Assembly: GCA_015057835.1 (NCBI GenBank)
Contig: SVDL01000004.1
Span: forward strand, 1-64,000
Reading direction: 5' to 3'
Length of the DNA stretch: 64,000 bases
Source of the DNA: Lachnospiraceae bacterium
GTDB lineage: Bacteria > Bacillota > Clostridia > Lachnospirales > Lachnospiraceae
The translations under genes and the position numbers were made by a program. Each line of letters begins with the position of its first letter. Positions within the stretch are counted from its first letter, which is position 1. The notes under the pieces are model-generated. The model was not told the DNA's origin. It was given only the letters and a program-made list of their open reading frames with translations, and searched no databases. Positions 15,748-23,242 of this stretch are shown one piece after another.

Positions 15748-16515
15748 ATGGGAAAACATTTTGATATTAACGAAGCGGGATGCAGCATCCGGTGCGGTAT
15801 TTACGCCAATCAGATCCGGGGGGTGCGGAGCGCCGTCATTTTCGGGCACGGCTTCGGAGGACACAAAGATAACCGGGCGGCGGAGAAATTTGCCGGAAAA
15901 TACCTCGCAAAGCACAAAGACGGCGCTGTAATCACGTTCGACTGGCCATGCCACGGAGAGGACGGCAGAAAGAATCTCGTCCTCGGCGACTGTGACACCT
16001 ATCTTACGGAAGTCCTCCGGTATGCGAAAGAGACGCTCGGAGCGGACCCGGTCTATGGATACGCCACCAGTTTCGGCGGCTTTCTGTTCCTGAAATATAT
16101 CGCGGAGCACGGGATGCCCTTCCGGAAGATGGTGCTGCGCTGCCCGGCGGTCAATATGTACGACTCGCTCCGCACCCGTATCATGAAAGAGGACGAGCAC
16201 GAAAAGATCGCGAAAGGAAAACCGGTACTGGTCGGATTCGACCGGAAAGTCAGAATAACGCAGACTTTTCTGGAGGAACTGAAGGACGCGGATATCACGA
16301 AAAATGAATATTTTGACTGCGCAGACGATATTCTGATCCTCCACGGCACAAAGGATGAGGTGATTCCTTTTGAGGCTGTCAGGCAGTTCGCGGAGGACAA
16401 TGTCATAGAGTTTATGCCGGTGGAAAACGCGGATCACCGGTTCACGGACCCGAAGACCATGGACCTGGCAATTCACGCAATGATCGAATTTCTGGATCAG
16501 TCCGGACCCTCTTAA
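15748..16515 (+). CDS. Alpha/beta hydrolase (serine hydrolase/esterase-like)
   Basis: A 255-residue cytoplasmic protein. FGHGFGGHKDNRAAEKF is the oxyanion-loop region. The nucleophile elbow is YATSFGGF (Ser108, with Ala in place of the usual first Gly). Asp203 in LHGTKDEVIPF and His230 in NADHRF complete the triad, in the expected order. It resembles acyl-peptide/feruloyl-esterase-like hydrolases; substrate unknown. It follows the REC-GGDEF gene by 24 bases. After the stop, a GAATCA...TGATTC hairpin (about 16528-16551) with little T-tract may reduce read-through. Confidence 0.8.
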   Translation: MGKHFDINEAGCSIRCGIYANQIRGVRSAVIFGHGFGGHKDNRAAEKFAGKYLAKHKDGAVITFDWPCHGEDGRKNLVLGDCDTYLTEVLRYAKETLGADPVYGYATSFGGFLFLKYIAEHGMPFRKMVLRCPAVNMYDSLRTRIMKEDEHEKIAKGKPVLVGFDRKVRITQTFLEELKDADITKNEYFDCADDILILHGTKDEVIPFEAVRQFAEDNVIEFMPVENADHRFTDPKTMDLAIHAMIEFLDQSGPS

Positions 16516-16596
16516 ACTTTTTTGAGGGAATCATCAACGGATGGTTGATTCTGTTCCGATAGAAGCGGCGGTAAGATAGGCACAGGAGGAACAATT

Positions 16597-17460
16597 ATGG
16601 ATATGGTCAGAATAGGAACCTGTATAGCGAACGCGAGACGGAGAGCGGGTTTTACACAGGAGGAGCTGGCGGAAAAATGCGGCGTCAGCGTGCAGGCCGT
16701 CAGTAAGTGGGAAAACGGGCACAATCTGCCGGATATCGAGAACCTCATGCATATCGCCGAGCTCACGAATACGACCTACTCGATGCTGCTGGGGAGGGAT
16801 ATCAGCGGAGAGGACGCGGGACTTCTCAATATCCGGAACCGGCTGTTCCGGGAAAACAATATGTTCACCCGCATGCGGACCGTCGCTTCCGGAGAAGGCC
16901 TTGAAGAGACTTATAAAGCGCTGCAGTACATGAGACAGCAGCATGCCGGACAGTTCCGGAAGAGAAGCAAGTATTCCGTGGAGAAAGTGCTCTACATCAA
17001 TCACCCCCTGCTTATGGCGTGTCAGGCGCATGCCCTCGGGATCCGGGACGACGTCCTGCTTGCGGCGATCCTTCTGCACGACGTCGTGGAAGACACGGGA
17101 GTCCTCGCGGAAGAACTGCCTTTCAGCGAGGAAGTGAGGGAGATCGTGAGGCTCGTCAGCTTCTCCGTTCCGGAAGGCATGACAAGAAAGCAGGCGAAGG
17201 AAGCGTACTACGCGGGGATCGCGGAAAACGGCAAGGCATGCGTCGTCAAACTGATCGACCGGTGCAACAATGTCTCCACGATGGCAGGCAGCTTTACGAG
17301 GAGAAGAATGCTGCAGTATATTAAGGAGACGGAGCAGTACGTGCTTCCCCTCGCGGATGTCCTGAAGAACGGATACGCGGAATACAGCGATCTGTCCTTC
17401 CTTGTCAAATATCATATCCTGAGTGTGATCGAGACGATCAAATATATGATCGCTGACTGA
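16597..17460 (+). CDS. XRE-type helix-turn-helix protein fused to an RSH-like HD hydrolase domain
   Basis: A 287-residue protein. Residues 1-65 are a Cro/CI-type DNA-binding domain (GFTQEELAEKCGVSVQAVSKWENG). From about residue 125 the sequence matches the HD hydrolase domain of RelA/SpoT homologues and small alarmone hydrolases: His136 in NHPLLMACQAHA, His161-Asp162 in LLHDVVEDTG, and Asp221 in VVKLIDRCNN. Order and spacing fit the (p)ppGpp hydrolase metal site. A plausible role is a transcription factor that degrades or senses alarmone nucleotides. It has its own AGGAGGAAC ribosome binding site. The HD identity is strong; substrate and the regulatory link are inference. Confidence 0.8.
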   Translation: MDMVRIGTCIANARRRAGFTQEELAEKCGVSVQAVSKWENGHNLPDIENLMHIAELTNTTYSMLLGRDISGEDAGLLNIRNRLFRENNMFTRMRTVASGEGLEETYKALQYMRQQHAGQFRKRSKYSVEKVLYINHPLLMACQAHALGIRDDVLLAAILLHDVVEDTGVLAEELPFSEEVREIVRLVSFSVPEGMTRKQAKEAYYAGIAENGKACVVKLIDRCNNVSTMAGSFTRRRMLQYIKETEQYVLPLADVLKNGYAEYSDLSFLVKYHILSVIETIKYMIAD

Positions 17461-17466
17461 TTATTT

Positions 17467-18507
17467 ATGAGAAGAAACATCCTGATCTGGCTTCTCGCTG
17501 CCGCGCTGTTTCTGGCGGGCTGCGGCGGAGCCGCGGGCAACAGAACAGAGAAAGCAGATTCCGGGGAGGAGAGCGCCTCCCGGGATTTTTTTGCCATGGA
17601 TACCTATATGTCCGTGCTCGCCTATGGGGAAAACGCGGGGAAAGCAGTAGAGAAGGCCGTACAGGAAGTGAACCGCCTGGACAGCCTGCTGTCCGCGGGG
17701 GATCCCGACAGCGAGGTGGGCATGATCAACGGGAACGGAGGCGGTGTGCTCTCCGAGGATGGCAGAGTGCTTATGGAGAGGTCGCTCTCTCTGGCGGCGG
17801 AGACAGATGGACGGTTTGACGTGTGCATCTACCCGCTGGTGGAGCTCTGGGGGTTTACGGGCCAGCATTACCGGCTTCCCGGAAGCGGAGAGATCAGCGC
17901 GGTTCTGCCGCTGACCGATCCGGCGGGGATGACATTTGACCGCAATACCGGAGAAGTCTCTTTTTCAAAGGAAGGGATGATGATCGATTTCGGGGGGATC
18001 GCCAAGGGATACACCTCCTCAAGGATCATTGATATTTTCCGGGAAAACGGGATCGGGAGCGGTCTTGTCAGCCTCGGGGGCAATATTCAGGCGCTGGGAC
18101 GCAAACCGGACGGATCGATGTGGAAGATCGGAATTCAGGATCCGGAGGACAGCGCTGCCATGATCGGCGTGCTGGAAATCTCCGACAAGGCGGTGATCAC
18201 CTCCGGAGGGTATGAGCGGTTTTTTGAGGAAAACGGGAACGTTTACCACCATATACTGGATCCGGAGACCGGTTATCCCGCGGACAGCGGACTGCTTTCT
18301 GTCACGATCGTGTGCACGGACGGAACGGAAGCAGACGGCTTATCCACATCTCTCTTTATCATGGGAAAAGAGGAAGCTCTGCGGTTCTGGAGAGAGCGGA
18401 GTGAGACATTTGACGTGATTCTGGTCACGGATCAGAGGGAAATTATCGTGACGGAGGGACTTCGGGACAGCTTCTCGTCTTCCCTGCCTTTTGAAATCGT
18501 TCAATGA
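17467..18507 (+). CDS. apbE: FAD:protein FMN transferase, lipoprotein
   Basis: A 346-residue ApbE family protein. The N-terminus is a lipoprotein signal (lipobox LAGC, Cys19), so the enzyme is anchored outside the cytoplasmic membrane. Family motifs include FFAMDTYMSVLAYG, TDGRFDVCIYPL, MMIDFGGIAKGYTSSRI, LVSLGGNIQALG and HHILDPETGYPAD. ApbE attaches FMN covalently to Ser/Thr of membrane flavoproteins (for example Rnf/Nqr subunits and FMN-binding domains). It overlaps the next gene by 4 bases (ATGA), so the three genes 17467-19453 form one operon. It starts only 6 bases after the HTH-HD gene. Confidence 0.93.
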   Translation: MRRNILIWLLAAALFLAGCGGAAGNRTEKADSGEESASRDFFAMDTYMSVLAYGENAGKAVEKAVQEVNRLDSLLSAGDPDSEVGMINGNGGGVLSEDGRVLMERSLSLAAETDGRFDVCIYPLVELWGFTGQHYRLPGSGEISAVLPLTDPAGMTFDRNTGEVSFSKEGMMIDFGGIAKGYTSSRIIDIFRENGIGSGLVSLGGNIQALGRKPDGSMWKIGIQDPEDSAAMIGVLEISDKAVITSGGYERFFEENGNVYHHILDPETGYPADSGLLSVTIVCTDGTEADGLSTSLFIMGKEEALRFWRERSETFDVILVTDQREIIVTEGLRDSFSSSLPFEIVQ

Positions 18508-18887
18508 GAAAAAAAGACATTCTGCTGATCCTGATTCTGCTTGGTGCGGCAGGCCTTTTGTGGGCTGCTCTTTCCTTTGCGCCGAAAACCTCCGGCGATA
18601 CTCTGTACGCCGTGGCGAAGATCGACGGGAAAGAAGCCGGAAGGTGGCTGCTTGGGGAAGATGCGGAAGCGGATATTGATTCCGCTTACGGACATAATCA
18701 TCTGTCCGTGCGCGGAGGAGAGGCAGTTATGACCGAAGCGGACTGTCCTGACGGTTACTGCATGGAACAGCATGCCATCGGTCTAAATGGCGGTTCGATC
18801 ATCTGCCTTCCCCATCATCTGGTCATCGAGATCCGGACGGAAGACGGCAGAAAAACGGATGGAGGAGTGGACGGCGTAGCAAAATGA
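18504..18887 (+). CDS. NusG domain II-containing membrane-anchored protein
   Basis: A 127-residue protein with one N-terminal hydrophobic helix (ILLILILLGAAGLLWAAL) and an extracytoplasmic domain of the NusG_II type, found next to ApbE and Gx-transporter genes in many Clostridia. A Cys pair (DCPDGYCM) and SIICLPHHLVIEI are the recognisable family features. Function is not established; context suggests a part in extracytoplasmic flavin or redox chemistry. It overlaps apbE and the next gene by 4 bases each. Confidence 0.8.
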   Translation: MRKKDILLILILLGAAGLLWAALSFAPKTSGDTLYAVAKIDGKEAGRWLLGEDAEADIDSAYGHNHLSVRGGEAVMTEADCPDGYCMEQHAIGLNGGSIICLPHHLVIEIRTEDGRKTDGGVDGVAK

Positions 18888-19453
18888 GAACGGAATCAAC
18901 GGCAAAAATAGTTGCATACTGCGGCATGCTCACTGCGCTGGCGATGATCTTCAGCTATGTGGAATCTCTTATTCCCATCAGCTTCGGCGTCCCGGGAATC
19001 AAACTCGGGCTCGCCAATCTGATCGTTCTCTCCGCGCTCTGGTATTTGAAACCGGGAGAAGTTCTCATGATCTCAACTGCAAGGATCCTTCTCCTCGGAT
19101 TTCTGTTCGGCAGCGGCATGTCGATCCTCTATTCCCTCGCCGGAGGGCTCCTCAGCTTTGTGGTTATGGTATCGCTAAAGCGGACCGGCGGGTTTTCGGA
19201 GACCGGGATCAGCACCGCCGGCGCTGTCTCTCATAATATCGGACAGATCCTGGTCGCCGCCGCGGTGCTCAGATCGGCAAAACTGTTTTATTATCTGCCT
19301 GTTCTGATCCTGTCGGGCGTGATCACGGGAATTCTGATCGGGATCCTGGCGGGGCGTGTCCAGGCGATCCTTTCCGGAACAGCATTTGCGGGCATATCAG
19401 AAAAACAGAAAAAACTCTCTGACGGAAACAGAGAGGAGCGAAAAAAAAGATAA
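18884..19453 (+). CDS. Gx transporter family protein (Hpre_diP_synt_I fold)
   Basis: A 189-residue integral membrane protein with about five or six hydrophobic helices. FGVPGIKLGLANLI near residue 40 is the Gx-family hallmark, a small S-component-like transporter fold historically named heptaprenyl diphosphate synthase component I. Together with apbE and the NusG_II protein it probably supports flavin- or quinone-linked electron transfer, but the substrate is unknown. The C-terminus is basic and glutamate-rich. It starts inside the stop of the preceding gene. Confidence 0.8.
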   Translation: MRTESTAKIVAYCGMLTALAMIFSYVESLIPISFGVPGIKLGLANLIVLSALWYLKPGEVLMISTARILLLGFLFGSGMSILYSLAGGLLSFVVMVSLKRTGGFSETGISTAGAVSHNIGQILVAAAVLRSAKLFYYLPVLILSGVITGILIGILAGRVQAILSGTAFAGISEKQKKLSDGNREERKKR

Positions 19454-19462
19454 AGACGAAAA

Positions 19463-19498
19463 ACAGAACTGCCGGACTCTTCGGAGCCCGGCAGTTCT
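19463..19498. terminator. Bidirectional terminator between Gx transporter and hsp20
   Basis: 16-base arms CAGAACTGCCGGACTC and GAGCCCGGCAGTTCTG (one mismatch) around a TTCG tetraloop. The A-rich stretch before it gives an excellent T-tract for leftward transcripts from hsp20; the rightward T-tract is weak. Confidence 0.85.
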
Positions 19499-19563
19499 GT
19501 GGTTTGATGGTGCTGTTTTAAGATGCTTTATATATGAAGCGGAGAGCACTCCGCAGTGGGCGA

Positions 19564-20016
19564 TCAGCCTTCGATCATGATGGTCTTCTTCTCCGGGATC
19601 TGCTCCTTGACTTCCTTCTTCGGAACGCCCAGTTTCAGGATGCCGTCCTCGAATCTCGCCTTGATATCCTCTTCTGTGATATCCTTGCCGACAAAGAAGC
19701 TTCTCTTCATGGAGCCAATATATCTCTCTTTGCGGATCACGCGGCCTTCGGTATCTTTTTCTTCGTTATCAGTGTTCTTTGAGGCACTGATGGTAAGATA
19801 GCCGTTGGTAAGTTCCAGGTTCAGATCTTCTTTCTTATAGCCGGGAAGCTCGACGTCCAGCTCATAGCCGTTTTCCGTCTCGCGGATATCGGTCTTCATA
19901 AGATCCGTGCGCTCTGTGCGGAGAACCGGTCTCGCGGGCTTGAAGAAGCTTCTGTCAAAGTCGTCGAAGAAATCGTCCATAAGGTTATCTCCAAAAATAC
20001 TCGGTAAATACATCAT
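19564..20016 (-). CDS. hsp20: Small heat shock protein Hsp20 (alpha-crystallin family)
   Basis: A 150-residue cytoplasmic holdase chaperone. A short Phe/Asp-rich N-terminal arm (FGDNLMDDFFDDFDRSFF) precedes the alpha-crystallin domain (about 38-140, with ETENGYELDVELPGYKKEDL). The domain ends in DGILKLGVPKK, the conserved A-x-x-x-G-x-L motif region. The C-terminal tail holds an I-x-I/V-like anchor (TIMIEG). GGAGG lies about 9 bases upstream of the ATG. It is monocistronic and controlled by the CIRCE-overlapped promoter at 20106-20147. Confidence 0.95.
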   Translation of the reverse strand: MMYLPSIFGDNLMDDFFDDFDRSFFKPARPVLRTERTDLMKTDIRETENGYELDVELPGYKKEDLNLELTNGYLTISASKNTDNEEKDTEGRVIRKERYIGSMKRSFFVGKDITEEDIKARFEDGILKLGVPKKEVKEQIPEKKTIMIEG

Positions 20017-20105
20017 AATAAATACCTCCTTATCATCTATTCATCTCTGAATGGAATTTTAAAATTTCTATTTTGGAAAGCTTTTCTTTTCTCTTTCTGA
20101 ATGCC

Positions 20106-20147
20106 ATTATAGCACGGTTGTTAGCACTGTCAAGAGGTGAGTGCTAA
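20106..20147 (-). promoter_or_regulatory. CIRCE element and promoter of hsp20
   Basis: TTAGCACTG, 9 bases, GAGTGCTAA (20121-20147) matches the HrcA operator CIRCE with a single arm mismatch. On the leftward strand, TTGACA (20133-20128) and TATAAT (20111-20106) with a 16-base spacer form a consensus sigma-A promoter; the -35 lies inside the CIRCE. HrcA repression released by heat is the expected control. Confidence 0.93.
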
Positions 20148-20193
20148 TTATTCTGTGAAGAATTTGTGAAATGAAAACCATATTCTTTTCTGA

Positions 20194-20233
20194 AAAAAAG
20201 GCCGGACTCCCCTGTTTAACGGGAAGTCCGGCT
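20194..20233 (-). terminator. Rho-independent terminator of the dehydrogenase gene
   Basis: GCCGGACT...AGTCCGGC stem with a CCC/GGG inner helix, followed leftward by a run of seven T (AAAAAAA on the plus strand at 20193-20199). Confidence 0.85.
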
Positions 20234-20256
20234 GCTGCCGGTTCTTAAAATGGTTT

Positions 20257-21381
20257 CTAGTAGAAGTTTCCTCCAAACCCCGTATCCCGGAGTTCATAAC
20301 CGCTGAAATATCTGCCGAAGTCGAGCGAGAGACCGTCGCACACTTCTTTGAACTCCGCCATCGTATTATCGTTGACGGGGATGCCCTCCCGGAGGATCCG
20401 TTTCTCCGCCTCGTACTCTTTTTCACCGTGTGTATAGATCCGCTCCGCACCGGCCGCTTTCGGGGACCTGCGGATATCTTCGAGATAATCGGAAAGATGC
20501 TCCCTGATAGCAACGGCATCCCCGAAAATGGCCGGATCAATCGCGGCAAAACCGTGACAGATAAGGGCACGGCCGTCCCTGCCGGTCCTGCTGGAAGGCG
20601 TTCCGAGAGAGAAGATTGAAGAAAAAAGCTCACAGAGCATCGCGTATCCGTAGCCTTTGTGCCCGCCGGTCTCCTCGGAAGCACCGCCGAGGGGCATGAT
20701 CCCGCCGCCGCCATGGTGGGCGATATTTCCGAGAACGACGGAAGCATCGACGGTCGGAATACCGTCTCCGTCGAGGGCCCATCCTTCATGAAGAGGCTTT
20801 CCCTCCTTATTGTATACTTCCAGTTTGCCGCGGGTCACTACAGAGGTGCCTGCGTCAAAATAGAAATCGAACGGATCCGCAGGAACGGCAATGGCGATCG
20901 GATTGGTGCCGAGCATGGCCGTCCGCCCGTACGTGGGGACGGTGATGGGATTTGTATTTGTGCAGGACAGACCGATGAAACCTTTCTCACATGCCATTTT
21001 TGCGTAGTAACCGGCTATGCCGTAATGGTTGGAGTTGCGGACGGTCACGATCCCGATGCCGGAGGTCTGCGCCTTTTCGATTGCTTTGTTCATGGCGAGG
21101 CGCCCGACGAGCTGCCCCATGGCATCATTTCCGTCAATGACGGCGGAGACCGGTGTCTCAAAAAGGATCTCCGGAACCGCGTCTTTTCGGATCATGCCGC
21201 TCAGCAGACCTTTGTAGTAGCGGTAGAGACGCTGGACGCCGTGACTTTCGATACCATAGAGATCGCTCTTGAGAAGAACGTCCGTGATAAAAGCGGCGTC
21301 CTCCCCGGAAAAACCGAATTTCTCAAATACATCCAGGCAGAATGTTTCCAGTGTTTCTGTCTTCCAGAACTGATAACCCAT
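20257..21381 (-). CDS. Malate/L-lactate dehydrogenase family oxidoreductase (Ldh2/YlbC type)
   Basis: A 374-residue NAD(P)-dependent dehydrogenase of the malate/ureidoglycolate/sulfolactate dehydrogenase family, which is unrelated to classical LDH. Diagnostic segments are ESHGVQRLYRYY near residue 55, VRNSNHYGIAGYYA, SCTNTNPITVPTYG, LGTNPIAIAVPA and ETGGHKGYGYAMLCELFSSI. It reduces 2-keto acids or oxidises 2-hydroxy acids; the sequence does not settle which (malate, sulfolactate, ureidoglycolate). It is a single gene with its own terminator; the upstream region contains the 22-bp repeats. Confidence 0.87.
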   Translation of the reverse strand: MGYQFWKTETLETFCLDVFEKFGFSGEDAAFITDVLLKSDLYGIESHGVQRLYRYYKGLLSGMIRKDAVPEILFETPVSAVIDGNDAMGQLVGRLAMNKAIEKAQTSGIGIVTVRNSNHYGIAGYYAKMACEKGFIGLSCTNTNPITVPTYGRTAMLGTNPIAIAVPADPFDFYFDAGTSVVTRGKLEVYNKEGKPLHEGWALDGDGIPTVDASVVLGNIAHHGGGGIMPLGGASEETGGHKGYGYAMLCELFSSIFSLGTPSSRTGRDGRALICHGFAAIDPAIFGDAVAIREHLSDYLEDIRRSPKAAGAERIYTHGEKEYEAEKRILREGIPVNDNTMAEFKEVCDGLSLDFGRYFSGYELRDTGFGGNFY

Positions 21382-21522
21382 TTTTTAAATGCACCTGTCC
21401 GGGCAGGAGGAGGCGGACCGGCTCTCCCTTCTTTCTTTCCTTGTACTTCCTGCTTCGTGTTTCTGCGGATCTCTCCGTAACCGCAGGAAGCGGCAGTATG
21501 TCTGTCAGTAAGTCTATTATAC

Positions 21523-21654
21523 ATCAATTCCCGGATCTACAGGCATCAATTCGAGGGGATGTCAGCACCGATTCGGGGAGGGGTCAGCATGAATATGGGG
21601 GCGGGGCAGCGTCGATCCGGGGAGGCGTAAGCATCCATACGGGGAAATGCAGGA
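21523..21654. repeat. Six tandem degenerate 22-bp units
   Basis: Six consecutive 22-base units start at 21523, 21545, 21567, 21589, 21611 and 21633. They share an ATC(A/G)AT-like left part, a G-rich centre (CGGGGAGGGG in unit 3) and a TCAGC or AAGC end in the middle units; outer units are more diverged. The period of 22 bases is about two helical turns, so equivalent positions face the same side of the DNA. Confidence 0.75.
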
Positions 21655-21681
21655 AGAAAGGTCTGCGAAAATGATTTGTCA

Positions 21682-21709
21682 TTGACTTCAAAAAAGTATA
21701 TCTTATAGT
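21682..21709 (+). promoter_or_regulatory. Promoter of the MATE gene
   Basis: TTGACT (21682-21687), 16-base A/T-rich spacer, TATAGT (21704-21709). Transcription would start near 21716, which favours the ATG at 21744 over the TTG at 21723 as translation start. Confidence 0.7.
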
Positions 21710-21743
21710 ATAGAGGAATGCTTTGGGAAGAAACGGCAGCGAT

Positions 21744-23105
21744 ATGGAAAGTAGAGACGGAAAAATCATACGGGACCTGACGACGGGAAGTGTACCGGCA
21801 ACACTTCTGAAGTTCGCGACCCCGCTGTTTTTATCGGGCCTTCTGCAGATGGTCTACAACATGGTGGATATGGTGGTCGTCGGCCGGTTTGAGGGAACAC
21901 TGGGGCTGTCCGCGGTTGCGATCGGCGGTGAGCTTCTGCAGCTGATCACGTTTGTCGCGATGGGGCTGTCCAATGCAGGGCAGATCCTGATCTCGCGGTT
22001 TGTGGGAGCGGGCCGGAGAGATAAGGTGGGCTTCATGGTAGGCACACTGTTTACGCTCCTCATGAGCCTTGCGGTAGTGATCACCGTGATCCTTCTGTTT
22101 TTCTACAAAGGAATCTTAACACTTCTCAACACGCCGGCGGATATATGGGAATATACCTGCCAGTACAGTGTCTGCTGCGTGTGCGGGATCATTTTTATCT
22201 ACGGCTACAACCTTGTCTCTGCGATCCTGCGCGGCATGGGAGATTCAAGACACCCGTTCCAGTTCATTGCGACGGCGTCCATCATCAACATCGTGCTGGA
22301 TATCATTTTTGTAGGACCGATGCACATGGGACCTTTTGGCGCCGCGCTTGCGACGGTAATAGGACAGGCGGTCAGCTTCCTGTTTGCCCTGCGGCTCCTG
22401 TACAGGAACCGGGAGCAGATCCATTTCGATTTTAAACCATCTCATTTCAAGATCTATCCGGAGGTCTCCGGACAGCTGATCTCCCTCGGGATCCCTATGG
22501 TGATCCAGTCCGCGGCAGTGACGCTCTCCATGCTTTTCGTCAATTCCTTTGTCAACAGTTACGGATCTGTCGCCGTAGCGGTCACCGGCGTCGCCCGGAA
22601 GCTGGAGAGCATGATCGGCGTTGTCTCCCAGGCCATCTCCTCCGCCGGCGGCGCGATGGTCTCCCAGGCGCTGGGGGCGAAAAAAACAGAGAGGGTGCCG
22701 AAAATCGTGCTGACAGCCCTCTGGGTCGTCGCGATCCCGGCCAGCATTTTTGCCGTTATTATCTTTTTCCGGCCGGAATGGCTCTTCGGACTGTTCTCGG
22801 ATGATCCCGCCGTTCTCGCGATGGCGGTCACTTACGTGCCGGTCGCCCTGGTGCAGTTCACCGGCGCGACGCTCCGTCCCGCCAATTTCGCGCTGATCAA
22901 CGGCTCCGGCAATTCCAAACTGAACCTTATGGTGGCGCTGCTCGACGGTATTATCGCCCGGATCGGTCTCGCGCTTCTTCTGGGGATCGCGCTCGGCATG
23001 GGCATTCGCGGATTCTGGTACGGAAATGCTCTCGCCGGCCTCGTGCCCTTCCTGATCGGAGGAACGTATCTTCTGTCCGGCAGATGGAAAACGTACGGAA
23101 TGTGA
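21744..23105 (+). CDS. MATE family multidrug/toxin efflux transporter
   Basis: A 453-residue membrane protein with 12 predicted helices and two-fold internal similarity. The N-terminal LLKFATPLFLSGLLQMVYNMVDMVVVGRF and the central SLGIPMVIQSAAVTLSMLFVNSF are typical of the NorM/DinF superfamily. It exports cationic compounds in exchange for Na+ or H+. ATG at 21744 is preferred; a TTG at 21723 with AGAGGAA upstream would add seven residues. Monocistronic, ending at the hairpin at 23113. Confidence 0.92.
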   Translation: MESRDGKIIRDLTTGSVPATLLKFATPLFLSGLLQMVYNMVDMVVVGRFEGTLGLSAVAIGGELLQLITFVAMGLSNAGQILISRFVGAGRRDKVGFMVGTLFTLLMSLAVVITVILLFFYKGILTLLNTPADIWEYTCQYSVCCVCGIIFIYGYNLVSAILRGMGDSRHPFQFIATASIINIVLDIIFVGPMHMGPFGAALATVIGQAVSFLFALRLLYRNREQIHFDFKPSHFKIYPEVSGQLISLGIPMVIQSAAVTLSMLFVNSFVNSYGSVAVAVTGVARKLESMIGVVSQAISSAGGAMVSQALGAKKTERVPKIVLTALWVVAIPASIFAVIIFFRPEWLFGLFSDDPAVLAMAVTYVPVALVQFTGATLRPANFALINGSGNSKLNLMVALLDGIIARIGLALLLGIALGMGIRGFWYGNALAGLVPFLIGGTYLLSGRWKTYGM

Positions 23106-23112
23106 AAAATGC

Positions 23113-23141
23113 AAATGCGGGCTGTCCGGCAGCCCGCATTT
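23113..23141 (+). terminator. Terminator hairpin after the MATE gene
   Basis: 12-base perfect arms AAATGCGGGCTG / CAGCCCGCATTT around TCCGG, 7 bases after the stop; only a short T-rich tail. Confidence 0.8.
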
Positions 23142-23242
23142 CTGATATAATGGCGGTTGCACTGTGAAAAATATTGTGATCAGTGCAGCATACTGTTTTA
23201 AAATAATCTGCCGCTGAGGTATTTTTTAAGGAGAATTCTTAC

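Larger units (their letters stand above)
21382..21722. other. Non-coding divergent region between dehydrogenase and MATE genes
   Basis: About 340 bases without a supported gene. The left part (21382-21520) holds the leftward dehydrogenase leader (AGGTG before its ATG) and nothing else recognised. The centre is the six-unit 22-bp array (21523-21654), and the right part holds the MATE promoter. Short open frames here read through the repeats and have no ribosome binding site. Confidence 0.7.

Noticed and set aside
16516-16596. Strong terminator after the alpha/beta hydrolase
   Set aside because: A GAATCA...TGATTC hairpin exists but lacks a usable T-tract and has a bulge, so I do not list it as a terminator.
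21523-21654. CRISPR array
   Set aside because: The 22-bp units are directly adjacent with no unique spacers, units are degenerate, and no cas genes are present.
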